DNA of 64,000 bases from Pleurostoma richardsiae (lineage: Eukaryota > Ascomycota > Sordariomycetes > Calosphaeriales > Pleurostomataceae): NCBI GenBank assembly GCA_030052745.1, contig JANBVO010000022.1, forward strand, positions 1 through 64,000, in the 5' to 3' direction. A model generated the notes under the pieces. That model did not search any database and was not told the DNA's origin. It worked only from the letters and a program-made list of their open reading frames with translations. How positions within the stretch are numbered: position 1 is the first letter of the stretch; each line of letters opens with the position of its first letter. The position numbers and the translations under genes are program-made. Shown in pieces: positions 11,355 through 22,174 of this stretch.

Positions 11355-13182
11355 TCAGACACCCTGGCGATCCTGAACATGATCCCAGTAGCTTTTGGCG
11401 ACAGTCGGAGCGACACGACAGATCTTGGAGGCCGGCTCGACGGTGGTATCATGGTCGTCCCCGGAGTAGCCTTCCCACTGGACGCGAAAGACGGTGTTGC
11501 GGCTAATCGTCGCCAGTTTCTTCCTCGGAGCTCGAGCCCTTACCTCCCAGTGGTCCACTATCGCAAACACGCGGTAGACGTCGCCGGGACGACCGCCCTT
11601 GAGGGCTCTCCAGTACTCGTAGACAACTTCCGGGGCTTGGGCCTGGACGCTACGCTCCGGCTCCCAGGTGGGATCGTCATATCCGGTCCACTGCACCTTG
11701 AGCTCCAAGGCATGGGGGATGACCTTGCTGGCCCGGTGCCCGAGGATAGCAGCAATTGGATAGGTCTCATTGTCGACATCGTTGTCAAGAGGCACAGGCA
11801 TCTTGCTAGGAGAGTTCTGTATGAAGATGGTGACATCGTCTTCATGGTTTCCGGGATTGTCTTCATCATCAGTACCCTCGCAGTCACTACCAGCTAGAGC
11901 CGTTTCGACAGCGAAGCACGTGTTGCGGCTGGCCTCATCGCCGACGATAACAGAGATACTACTGTTATCCTCTGAGTCTTGGTCGGAATCCGGGCCAAAA
12001 ACTACAGATTGGGCGCACTCTGCACCAGGCGACTGCGAGTCATCGCCCGGTAGCTCTGCTACTTGAGTGTCAGCCACCGCATCGGTAACGATCACTTTTT
12101 GTGGGCTGGACCCGGGCGTCACCGTCAGAGTAGGCGAGCCCTGTCTGTTATCAAGGGGTTGGCTGTAGAAGACGCCATCTTCCGTGGTAGCTTCATCATC
12201 ATCCATGTCCTCCTCCCTGGTCCTGCCGACCTTGGTCGCTACTAGACCACCAAAACTGAGATTTTCTCGACTAGAGACCTGTGGGCCTCTGAGACCCATA
12301 AAGCTGTCGATCTTGTCGACGAGGCGATCTTGTTTGTCGAAGGCGATGGAGAGGCCGGCGGGTGGTACGCATTTCTCGTCTAGGTCTTCAGTAGGGTCTG
12401 CGACGAACGTGTTTGCCACGAGGGCAGAGGACGCAAGAGCAACGAGGTCATCGCGAGCCTTGTATTTGCCAGGTGAGGCGGCGTCTCCTTAAACCAAGAA
12501 ACAGCGTCAGCGAGCTGGACAGGACAGATCACGTATCCAACCTCTCTCAACAGGACACATGGAATAAATTGCACGCGTGTATGACAGCTGATGGCTCTTC
12601 CCCAGTGCGAACACAGACAAGTCTCGTGACATACCTGGCGGTGCTCGAGGGGAGAAAGCGGTCAGGGCTGTGTCATCGAAGCCGTACTTCTCTCGCTCTG
12701 CGACGTCGAAGATAGAGGACGCGGGCGATGACGAGGCAGGTTCGGAAGGCGGCGCAGCGACCTTGCGCCTCTTAGTGAGGGACACGGGCGGCTGGTGGGC
12801 ATTGCTGTCCAGGGTTCGTTTGCTGGGGTGTGGGGCAGCAGACGTTGCAGCTGGTGAGGAGGCGTCTGTAGGAGAAGTATTGTCTAGAGAAAAGGAGAAC
12901 ATCGTCAGGAGAGGTTATAGCCGACAAGAGGGCAGCTGCAAGCGGGAGGACCAGCGAGTGACACTCACCACGGACGGGCTGGCGGTTTGTATTGTTGGCA
13001 TTGTCTGTCAGCGCGGCGCGGGGCGTTGAACGCGGAGTCCCCTCGCGCTGCGGCGTCAGGCGACTGCGCTTGCCCACCGACGTACTGGTAACACCCTGGC
13101 TCTGGGTTCGGCTCATGGAGTGCAGGAACTGAGGCGACAAGAAGGAGGTGGCAGACGGTGGCGAGGACGGCAGTGGCTCCAT
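11355..13182 (-). CDS. Nuclear protein with two chromodomain-like modules
   Basis: Three-exon model of 531 residues: 13182-12969, 12883-12635 and 12487-11355, with GT-AG introns of 85 and 147 nt and consistent phases. The N-terminal half is Ser/Pro-rich and disordered, with a basic patch (SLTKRRKVA) resembling a nuclear localisation signal. An acidic middle follows. Residues about 397-449 form a chromodomain: YPIAAILGHR, LELKVQWTGYDDPTWEP, then a YEYW helix. Residues about 458-524 look like a second divergent chromo or chromoshadow module (TVFRVQWEGYSGDD...KSYWDHV). Chromodomains usually bind methylated histone tails such as H3K9me. The paired layout recalls HP1, but this protein is longer and the second module is not clearly a chromoshadow domain. 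It is not a retrotransposon integrase tail, since no pol sequence precedes it. Start chosen at MEPLPSSPPS; an upstream in-frame start at 13233 is possible. Confidence 0.75.
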
Positions 13183-14147
13183 GAGTGGCAGCCGGAGGAT
13201 GCCGAAGACGATAGGGGACGATAGGGACGGCAAGGGGAAGAGTCTTGACGCCAGCCCAAACCAGGAGCGGAGTCGTCCTATGCAGTGGGATGGCGGTAAC
13301 CTTGACGATTGAAGATGCTGGCGGAGGAAGCCACCTCACCTACCTACCTACCACCCTCTGCATATGTGCTCAATCGTAGTAACCAGGTACCTTAGGTATT
13401 CGGCAGGCGTGCAAGTACGGTAGGCAGGTAACTCACGGCAAGATGAGGTTAGGCGGGTCAGGCACGCGTCAGGCACGCGTCAGGCACGCGTCGCGCTAAA
13501 GCATCGCAAGGCAGCGACGGGGTTACTTATCGAGCGCATCACCCGATAAACTTACCCACCTGTAGAGTATGGTCAGGGTACCTTATCCACCTACCAACCT
13601 TAGTGTGCGCAGAACGTTGAGAATGAACCCAAGCGTACCGGGCACCCGGGACGCCATCAACCGAACCCCAGTTCGGCTCTAGTGCCTGTCGAAAGAGCTT
13701 ACGATATGACTACGGAATCTTCGAGCACTGTGTGGCTACTCAATGGATTTCGAAACCCCTGGGGAGAAGGCCATGCTTGTCAGGCCTGGTGCATTAGAGT
13801 CAGTCGCGCGCCGTCACTGGTTTGTACTGGAATCAAGATGTCGTACCGCAAGCAACCTCGAGCGGTGATTGGCTAAGGAGGGCTGCCGGACTCCAAATCG
13901 GCTCCCTCGGCCTCGGCGTCGTCTTCCGTGCCGAGACCGACAACCGCTCTACTCCCGCTACTCAGTCCTCTAGTAAGACCTGCTCTGCTGTCGCGTGTGG
14001 AATCCTGGCATACCTTCCTTCAAAAGAGCGGGCATGTCTGGGCCGACGGCTTGTCCGGGCTCAACCATAAGAGGCCCAAACTCGCGCCCTTGTGCTCGGT
14101 CGGCTCTGGCTCTGGCTTCCAGGTCCTTCGACGAAACGCGGCCAAGC
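13183..14147. other. Divergent intergenic region between the chromodomain gene and a Zn2Cys6 regulator
   Basis: It holds the probable promoters of both flanking genes. It contains clusters of CTACCTACC/TAGGTA-like words near 13341-13440 and a short tandem repeat at 13457-13489. The plus and minus frames over 13822-14147 overlap the 5' region of the regulator and are not supported as genes. Confidence 0.5.
13457..13489. repeat. Three tandem copies of an 11-bp unit
   Basis: GTCAGGCACGC is repeated three times head to tail, each with an embedded ACGCGT-type palindrome at the junction (GCACGCGTC). ACGCGT matches the MCB/Mbp1-type element of yeasts, but any function here is inference. Confidence 0.7.
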
Positions 14148-16351
14148 ATGACGGACGGCACAAATCTCGGTGCGGGCACGACTGCGGAGCAGTCCCCACC
14201 GGCGGCGCAGCCAGCCTCCTCAGCCCCAAACACTCCCGGGGCCCACGGCCGTCGAGCATCGGCTCGGAAGGTTGAACGGTCCTGCATCATGTGCCACCGC
14301 CGCAAAGTCCGCTGCGACAAGAAGCTTCCCTGTTCGACCTGCAGCCGCGGCGGGGTCTTGTGCTGTTATCCACCCGGGGATAGGCCCGTTCCTCGGCAGC
14401 CCAAGTCCACTATTGCCGACATTGCTTCCCGTCTCGTCCAGCTTGAGAGGACACTGGTGGCTCTGTCGAGCGATGCTCTTCACCCAACGGCTGTCCCCGG
14501 TTCGCCCACTCGTCACCCCTCCGTCCGGGAGCCCGCACCAGACAGCGGGACAAAACCATCTGCTGACGATGTTCCGTCATCAGAGGCCTCGACTGTAGAT
14601 GAGATGCTCGTGGAGCATGGACCTTCGAGCCGCTACATCAACGAGGTCCTTCTCTCCCGAGTTCTCGAGGAGGTTAGTGTTTCTTCGTGAAACTGGCTTT
14701 CTTTGGCTCACTTGCCACTCAGGAGCAGGAGATCCAGTCGGTCATGGCTACGCCCCGTTATACTGAGCCCGGTGGATCAAGTAGGGAGGTGAACACCTCC
14801 GAGCCTTTCAGCATCGGGACGATGCTCCCCGGTTCCATAACCAACGGTAGCGACGTACGGAAACTCTACCCGTCGACCTACCATGCCATGCAACTATGGC
14901 ACGTCTTCGTGAACCACGTTGACCCCGTCAGCAAAGTGCTTCACATTCCCACGGTACAGGTTGAAGTATTCACCGCGATCAACTCCCAGTACGACACGTC
15001 TCCAGACATGCATTGCCTCTTATTCACCATCTTCTTCTCATCTGTCACAGCGCTGATGCCAGATGACGCTCTCCACCTCCTCGGACATGACAAGGCAACC
15101 GTGCTCGGTCGCTTCAGGCAAGGTCTCGAACTGTCACTTGCACGCGCCAACATCCTTGAGACCCCGACGATGAAGGCAATACAGGCGCTGGGCATATTCC
15201 TTGTACGACCTGCACCAGTCCCCTTTCGATTCTATCTTGCTGATTCACGTCTTCGCATGCAGAAAAACTATCGCGCGATCAACAACGGCCGCTCCGTGTG
15301 GATCCTGTCCGGGGTGGCCCTCCGAGCAGCGCAATCTATTGGACTGCATCGTGACGGGACCAACTTCGGTCTCCCTCCATTCGAGTGCGAAATGCGGCGG
15401 CGGCTATATTGGTACCTCAATTCCCTCAACGATCGCGCAGGAGAAGATCATGGCCTGGTCATCAGCCATCTTGATCAGGCTACAGATATTCAGCTCCCGC
15501 TGAATGTTGACGACAGAGCTCTAGACCCATCAATGGAAGCCCTGCCACCCTCACAACAGCGGTGGACGGAGATGACGATTGCTGTCAGCATGTATGAGAG
15601 CGGCAGAGCCTTCCGACAGTTGTACAGGATGATGCGCGGCTTCAGGCAGAGACCTAGTGAGGATGAAAGGAGGGATATTGTTGAGAAGCTCACGGCTCGG
15701 GTAGATGCTATGTTCTCATCCTGTAACCCAGTTGTTCCCATCCAACGAGCCTCCTTGCTCATGTCGCGCATCATCGCGTGGAAGGTCAATTTCGTCAGCC
15801 GGCAGCAGTGGTTTAGCACGACAAGCAGTAGGGTGGAGTGTACCGAGGACACCCTTTGCAACGCAGTGGAGATTCTCGAACTGAACCTGCAATTGGGAAC
15901 GGACGAGCTGCTCCGAAACTTTGCTTGGATTGGCGAGGCCTACCCTCAGTATCACACGATGTTATACACCTTGTGGCATCTTAACCTCCACCCTACCGGC
16001 CCTACTGTCGACCGCGCATGGGATGCGGTAAACGGCGCTTTTTTCCAGGAGAAGTCTCGGCAACAACGGCAAGGCCAACTTGACTCCGGCCCGAAATGGG
16101 GTCTTCTGGCAGCAATGAGAGACAAGGCGCTACGTGCAAGGGAGATCGCAGAGGAAGGCACCCCTCACGGCGCGTCAAGACTGGAGCTGAATCCTGCTGG
16201 AGTACAGGCTGTCAGTGAATCAGGGAGTACGTTTGCCGACGACGCCCTAGTTGAGGGCGTGAGGATGAACACAATGGACTGGGATGGGGGTTATGTTGAC
16301 TGGAATTGGCTGATTGAAGACTTCGCCGGCCAGCATTACACTCTGCAATAA
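14148..16351 (+). CDS. Zn2Cys6 transcription factor with fungal-specific regulatory domain
   Basis: Three-exon model of about 697 residues: 14148-14672, 14723-15202, 15263-16351. The second intron (60 nt, in frame, no stop) is inferred because GIFL joined to KNYRAINNGRSVW restores the family pattern; retaining it adds 20 residues. The DNA-binding cluster is C46-X2-C49-X6-C56-X5-C62-X2-C65-X6/7-C, followed by a basic linker and a short heptad region (ADIASRLVQLERTL). The Fungal_trans middle homology region is clear: INNGRSVWILSGVALRAAQS, GLHRDG, ECEMRRRLYWYL. Such proteins act in the nucleus, usually binding CGG triplets. ATG 14148 was chosen because upstream codons of the same frame lack family character. 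An MFS transporter follows on the same strand behind a promoter rich in CGG, which suggests that it is a target. Confidence 0.88.
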
Positions 16352-16564
16352 GACGAATAGACTGTAGAAGTGTATTATGACCTGGTAAGTACGACATCAA
16401 TAGGGTGCTTTGGCATCCAGTGCAGCTGTAATAATATGAGTGGGTGAATTCTTCAAATTATATATGGATGTTCCATGTCGCAGAGAATATCTTCGCCAAT
16501 ATAATGCATTTTGGGCATGCGCTCCATTGCTCTGACTTATCAGAGTGGTCTTGTTGTAAACATA

Positions 16565-16700
16565 CCGGTCCGGAGAAAATGAGGTGAAAAGCGAGTCATG
16601 GACTGATGGTGTGGCGGCCTCGGCGGCACATAGCGGCCGCACCGAAGGTTGTCTTCGGATATGGCACACAATCTCGGAGATGCCTCGACGGCGGCCGAGC
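16565..16700 (+). promoter_or_regulatory. CGG-triplet cluster, candidate Zn2Cys6 binding sites
   Basis: Within 136 bp are CGGTCCGG (CGG-N1-CCG), GGCGGCCTCGGCGGC, AGCGGCCGCACCG and GACGGCGGCCG. Zn2Cys6 dimers bind paired CGG triplets, and a gene for one ends about 210 bp upstream. The link between the two is inference. Confidence 0.35.
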
Positions 16701-16727
16701 AAAACAAGTTTCACCATATGCTTTTTG

Positions 16728-16736
16728 TATATAAAG
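16728..16736 (+). promoter_or_regulatory. TATA-like element of the MFS transporter
   Basis: TATATAAAG lies about 150 bp before the start codon and just downstream of the CGG cluster. The spacing allows a 5' leader of about 120 nt. Confidence 0.4.
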
Positions 16737-16885
16737 ACAGTCTCTCGTCGTGTGCAAGATCCGTTTCTGCAAATATTCTTGTTATTTGGGCTCTACCGAC
16801 TGTCTAGGCCCTTCTTCTTTTGTATTCCCTCTTGATTGATATCCACCGGGTCTCCTTCCTCTTCGATCCACTAACACGGTTCACC

Positions 16886-18526
16886 ATGGCCGCACCAATC
16901 CGAGTTTCGGGACCAGGTGACAACGTTGATTTTCCTATGTCTTCTGGCACTGACAGCGATACGGTATTCGGCATCGGTCTTAAGGATCTCGAGAAACGGG
17001 ACACCCAACGTATTACACCACCTAGCTGGGAGAGTGACATACCGGATGGTGGCCTGGCCGCCTGGCTCTGTGTCTTGGGCGCTTGGTGCACCTCCATCTG
17101 CAGCTTCGGCTGGCTTAACAGTGAGTTGATCGTCCGGAGGCGCCCCCGCGACAATGTATGAATGAATCTGATTGGGGTTACTCCCCCTGATGCAGGTGTT
17201 GGCACATTTCAACAATATTACGAGTCCGAGCCGCTCCGCGAGTATTCATCGAGCACAATATCATGGATCCCATCCTTGCAGATTTTCTTCATGATGGCAA
17301 TGGTACGAAATTTTATAACCGCTCGTCAGTTTCGTATGAGCCGTATTCACCAGTGATCCTCACAGGGTCCCATTGTGGGAAAAAGTTTTGATAGACACGG
17401 ACCGCGTGCCCTTCTCCTGGTCGGATCGTTTCTACATGTCTTCGGGCTTATGATGGCATCCATCTCGACGGAATACTATCAGTTCATGCTGTCACAGGGT
17501 GTGTGTAGTGCTATCGGAGTCGCTGCCATCTTTCAGCCAGGTATACCACCTTCTCTTCTCCATCACGTCTCCGTTCCTGTCTGGCTTCGATGGTGATTCC
17601 TGCTTACCACAATGTTTCTTCTTCAGCTATAAACTGCATCAATGGATGGTTCAACCGCAAACGCGGCATTGCCTTCGGCATCGTGGCGACTGGATCGTCA
17701 ATTGGCGGCGTAATCTTCCCAATCGTGGTTAGCCGTCTTATCAACTCGGTCGGGTACGGCTGGGCCATGCGTATATCTGCTTTCCTGATCCTGGCCCTAC
17801 TTGCCATCGCAAACTTCACCGTCCGCTCTCGCCTCCCGCCGCGTCCCACCAATATCTCGTCAAAGCAGATGTCTCAGCCATTTCATGAACGCGGATTTTT
17901 GTTCCTACTTTTCGGAATGTTCTTCCTCACCTTCGGTATTTACGTGCCAATTACGTATCTGGCTGTCGACGCATATGAACACGGCATGTCTCCGAGCCTC
18001 GCGCAGTACTTAGTTGCAATCCTAAATGCAGCAAGGTTCGTTATTCCGACTCTATCCTGGGTTTGCGCATCAAACTACCGCGGTACTGATGAGATTCAGT
18101 CTTTTTGGGCGTCTTCTAGCTGGGTTTACGTCTGACAAGGTCGGAAAGTACAACACCTTCGCTATCTCTTGTTACCTCACCGGTGTTTCCGTTCTTGCGC
18201 TATGGATCCCTGGGACCAGTAACGGTGCCACAGTCGCCTTCGCTATTCTGTTTGGATTCTTCTCCGGCGCCTATGTATCGCTTATTGCCGCTCTTGTGGC
18301 TCACATCTCTCCTCTGCCTGAGATCGGGTTCCGCACCGGCCTTGTCTTCCTCTTCGCCTCTCTGCCCGGACTCACTACTGATCCAATTGCTGGGGCAATC
18401 ATTGACCATACGGGCAGCTGGGTGGGTCTCAAGGTGTTCGCCGGGGGCCTTTGCCTGGTAGGAACCACCTTCATTGTGGCCACTCGGGTCTCCCATGTCG
18501 GCTGGAACCTAACGGCTGTGTTCTGA
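16886..18526 (+). CDS. Major facilitator transporter of the monocarboxylate (MCT/MCH) type
   Basis: Five exons (16886-17120, 17196-17302, 17366-17540, 17627-18035, 18100-18526) give 450 residues with consistent phases. A hydrophilic N-terminal tail of about 50 residues precedes the first membrane segment, which begins [15 protein letters not shown], the usual DGG(W/L)GW-like entry of fungal MCT family proteins. Further family marks are GTFQQYYE after TM1, [19 protein letters not shown] between TM2 and TM3, [15 protein letters not shown], and [20 protein letters not shown] opening the second half. About 12 membrane segments are visible. Members move monocarboxylates, riboflavin, amino acids or secondary metabolites across the plasma membrane; the substrate cannot be told here. 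Co-orientation with the upstream Zn2Cys6 gene and the CGG-rich promoter suggest joint regulation. Confidence 0.9.
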
Positions 18527-18912
18527 ACGGGGGCCGATGACCCGTGTCCCGTACCTTGGTGGTGTAAATAACAACACGGGACTTTTGTATCGACGAGGTT
18601 GTTTGTATACTAATTATGACACACTGTATCATTTACTTAAGAGACTTGTAATTTGAAGTGTTTGTTCTGATATGCACGAACACTGGCGATACAATTGGCT
18701 ACTTTACGCGCCACAACACCACATCCTAGTAGATTAGCCCCTAAAAGCTCCTTCGCAGCGTGGATCTCTAGATTCAGCAGCACTGCCATCGATACTGTTT
18801 TAGGTAGCTTGGCCCATTACCTTCTCGTCGCCGATCTCGTTAAGAGTAAGGGCGATGCCAATCGCGTCCATCTTACTAACTAAGCACCTATGTACTCTTC
18901 CCAATACTATAG
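18527..18912. other. Convergent intergenic region
   Basis: It lies between the 3' ends of the transporter and the peroxidase gene and is AT-rich. No gene is seen. Confidence 0.5.
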
Positions 18913-20032
18913 TTACCGCGGAAGTGGGAGAATTTTGGTACAGTCAGTCAGGTCGTTGAGGTTACTGACGCCAAGAAGACTCATTCGAAAGTACGCTGGA
19001 GCGTAGGCCTAGGTATGACAAGGTCAATATAAAGCATATCTAGCTATCACAGTGGCCCTGGGTACTCACTGCTGCCCACGAGCTTTCGCTTGCCGCGAAC
19101 GTCCTCCATGCTGTCGACGTGGTCGAATCCTGTGACAAAGAGACATCGCTGGGGAATTTGAATACCCCATCCGGCGTCTCGGACGACGAAGTCTCAGAGT
19201 AAAACTTGACATCCCAGACCCCGTCTGTCGTATCCTGTGGTGCCCCAGCTTTACTCGTGTCGACGAAGAATTGCTGGCTCACGCTGTGAGCCCCGACAAG
19301 AGCAACCAAATCATTGGCGGTGAAGGTCTTTGCTTCGAACAACTCAACCAGCGCTGGAGCATCCTGAAAGGGAGACGGCATGAGCCCCTGGGGCGGTGGA
19401 GTATTGTTATCCTTGCGTCCGACAAAAGCCCGAATTCGCGGACCCCCAGGGCAAGTCACTGTCGCAACTAGCGAGCCAATCTGTATAAGGTCTGCCATGG
19501 TGATTCCATACGTTTTATAGCCGTTAAACCAGGAAGTTGCCTGTTCCGCGATGGCTGACAGGCCGTTGTTTTCCGGCCGTGTGAGCTCTCCTGAAAGGAG
19601 AATGGAGCCATCCGCACCACCGAATGACATGCTGGAGTTCCAAGCACCCGCGTCATGGAACCCCAACCGTATGGCCCCTCTTGCGAGAGCAGAGCACTGA
19701 GCACCGTCTGTAAAAGTGGGGACCATGTCGGAGGCTATATAACTCCATATACAGCACGTATCTGCCTTGCATTCGTCCGAGTCCTTGTCCCCGGGGGCCT
19801 TGTAAGTTGTCGAGTCGGCAAGTGCAGAGGCTGTTCCTTCTAGGATTTCCTTTATTTCCTGACCCGCTGCCGTGAGAACACCGTCGACAAGTTCCAACAA
19901 GTCTCCGAGGAGTGACGTTGACCGAGTACGGATAAGTTCCTTTCTTCTAAGCTCGGCAAGGACACGACCCATGCCGGCGTAGGCATCGGCCAAGCCTGCG
20001 GCCAGGATAAAGAAGAGAATAACATCCCGCAT
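18913..20032 (-). CDS. Secreted class II fungal heme peroxidase (AA2 type)
   Basis: Two exons, 20032-19070 and 19008-18913, give 352 residues; the 61-nt intron is GT-AG and phase 0. The second exon supplies the normal family C-terminus (APAYFRMSLLGV), which is missing if the first frame is read to its own stop. An N-terminal hydrophobic signal peptide (VILFFILAAGLADAYA) indicates secretion. The distal heme pocket is RLGFHD, with R122 and H126. GGADGSIL at 138-145 fits the distal calcium site, and the proximal His is H249 in VALVGAHS. CXXDTCC-type cysteines precede the distal helix, as in class II enzymes. The family oxidises phenols, lignin-like polymers or Mn2+ with H2O2; the Mn-binding or surface Trp sites could not be checked by eye. 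Residues 20-80 between signal and core are unusually long and may be a propeptide. Confidence 0.88.
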
Positions 20033-21997
20033 CGTGAAAAGCTGAACCGGAGGAAGATTGGAGAGTAGTGGTGGGTTATTACTTATTAGATGCCGCGAAC
20101 ACTGCCGGATGTCCTGGTGATGTCCTGTGAGAATGCAAGACCTTCAGGCAAATTTTTCTAGATTCTTCACAAGACGCGCTCTTCATATTTCATCCTCTTC
20201 GACGCCTCTGGTTCATTTCCTTGTGATTACCTTTGGTGAGTTCCGATTGCATGTTCCTAGCGTCGGCTCGCCTATTGCGTTGGCGGAACATCTTGTACAA
20301 CGCCCCCAGCTACAGTCCGGTAGATCACTGCCGAAGCTGACCCTCAGCTGTATTTTCATGCATGACCCCCCTAAACACATGGGGCACCGGCGCTCAGTCG
20401 GGTCCAATATAGACTAGCGAGACATCATGTGGTTGGGCCAGAGAGATCCGGCGCGACGGCAAGCGTATCGAGTTGCAAGGAGACCTACAAGCAAGCAAAA
20501 TTTCCAGATTTTTATCGCACACCGGACCTTGGGTACACGTAGTCGTTCCTCTGCGTTGGCAGCATTGCTGCCGATCATTGGTAGGGCTATTCAATACTTT
20601 GACTTCTATTGGTACAATCGGCCATCAACGGATGTCCGATTCGGTGCACGGCGGTGAGCTAAGAGATGATCGACATCGGCCGATGCCGAAGGCACGGCAC
20701 TCTAGTCTTGCAATGACAACAGGTACTTTGATGAGTGTGCACACAAGACCTACCAAGCCCTCGAGCTCATCAATTGGCGCATGAAGATCTCGGTCTTGAC
20801 TAAGAACTTGCCAAACATATTTACCACTTGAGCTTCAACGAGCAGTGAAGTCTTGCGGGTGTCGGCGCGTCACAGATGAGCCGGATGCCAGACGCTTGAA
20901 CCATCGGCGCGGCAGATGCCGTGAACAGTACGGTAGCATAACCTAATAAATGCCACTGTGGTTCTACCTGATACAAAGCCGGTGGGCTCGTACACAGCTT
21001 GTTGACCCTTCCTCTTATGGCCATGAGTTTCCAGGTCGGCGAGGCATACTCAACTTGCACTTCACATACTGTCAAGATCTCTCAGTCAGTAGCTGGCATG
21101 CGCAACTCGTTTGCAAAGCGGCCCAACAGCGTCTGTGTTGTAGGCCAATGCTGCTCGTCATTCTCTCTAACTAGACAGGCTCGTTGAGTTCATGGTACAA
21201 CCACAGCCAAGATGATGGCGAGGATGTCAGTCCCAGCGAGTATTTGTCTACGGGAAGGCAAGATCATCAAAACTGGGGTCAGCCATGTTAAGTTGAGGAG
21301 TTTCTATATCTCCAAAGTTATTCAGATGTCGTCGTGTTGGTATTTACACATCACTAACAGGGCGAAGACAGAGGATAATGGAGAGGAAAAATGACGAGCA
21401 TTCTACGACTGTGACCGACTTGCTTGGTCCCCCTATTATCTTTATATCTCTACCAGCTCTCCCAGGGCTCACTTCCACTGATTTTTGTTACCTATAGATA
21501 AATTAGAGATTTGGGGTTATGATAATGGGTTTTCCTTTTGTGTTCGTGTCCTTGTCAGATACTCGTTATTTTGCTAAATGAAGCTAAGCATCATTTAAGA
21601 CCGCCCCAAAAAGGCAGCGAGCAGGTTCGTATTATTACTGAACAAGTTTATATCGATAACTTAGGAATGATCGTACTTGAGTATCTTAACATTAGTTTTA
21701 TTTTGCGCTGGCCTTTATGATTAGAAGCTTGCACACAATCCATTTTGCACTCAGTCTTATCCCGTATTGCCTGCCAACCTGCTTGTAGCGTCAGCCTAAC
21801 CACAACACCCCTGCGAAGGATTCTTCCCCAAAGGATCGCCATCCCTCCGCCACACATAACCGCTCCCTGAATGGTCGGCAATCATGCCAAAAGATTTTCT
21901 ATCCGCGCTCCATCATCCAATTGATGTGATACAATATTCCGAGCTCGTGGCTGCCTAGCATCGACCCCTGCGTTTTCAGCCACGGTAGGATGGTTAA

Positions 21998-22016
21998 ATA
22001 TATATATATATATATA
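21998..22016. repeat. TA dinucleotide microsatellite
   Basis: About nine alternating TA units lie roughly 160 bp before the membrane-protein start codon. Confidence 0.85.
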
Positions 22017-22079
22017 GGACAGTTCCATTGCTGTTATTTCCCTGTGTCTATCAGGCACGGCTCTTCTTCGCGCTCTCTG

Positions 22080-22101
22080 CCCCCCCCCCCCCCCCCCCCC
22101 C
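22080..22101. repeat. C homopolymer of 22 nt
   Basis: An unbroken run of 22 cytosines lies within a pyrimidine-rich tract, probably in the promoter or 5' leader of the gene at 22175. Runs this long are prone to length error in assembly and to slippage in vivo. Confidence 0.9.
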
Positions 22102-22174
22102 TTTCTCTTCCCCGAAAAGAAAAACTCTATAACGGAGCAAGTCTTCCGTCGCAGACGCACGTCAACGATTCAGG

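Larger units (their letters stand above)
16352..16885. other. Promoter region of the MFS transporter
   Basis: It lies between two plus-strand genes and contains the CGG cluster and TATA-like element listed separately. No gene is seen in it. Confidence 0.5.
20033..22174. other. 2.1 kb intergenic region, no supported gene
   Basis: Divergent upstream DNA of the peroxidase and of the membrane-protein gene. Only short overlapping frames occur on both strands. The right part holds a TA microsatellite and a C homopolymer, listed separately. No transposon motif is seen. Confidence 0.5.

Noticed and set aside
11283-11897. 204-codon plus-strand frame
   Set aside because: Antisense shadow of the chromodomain exon on the minus strand.
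12772-12902. Alternative start MFSFSLDNTSPTD for the chromodomain gene
   Set aside because: A GTGAGT...TTCTCTAG intron joins an upstream exon in phase exactly at DNTSPTD, so the apparent Met codon lies in the intron.
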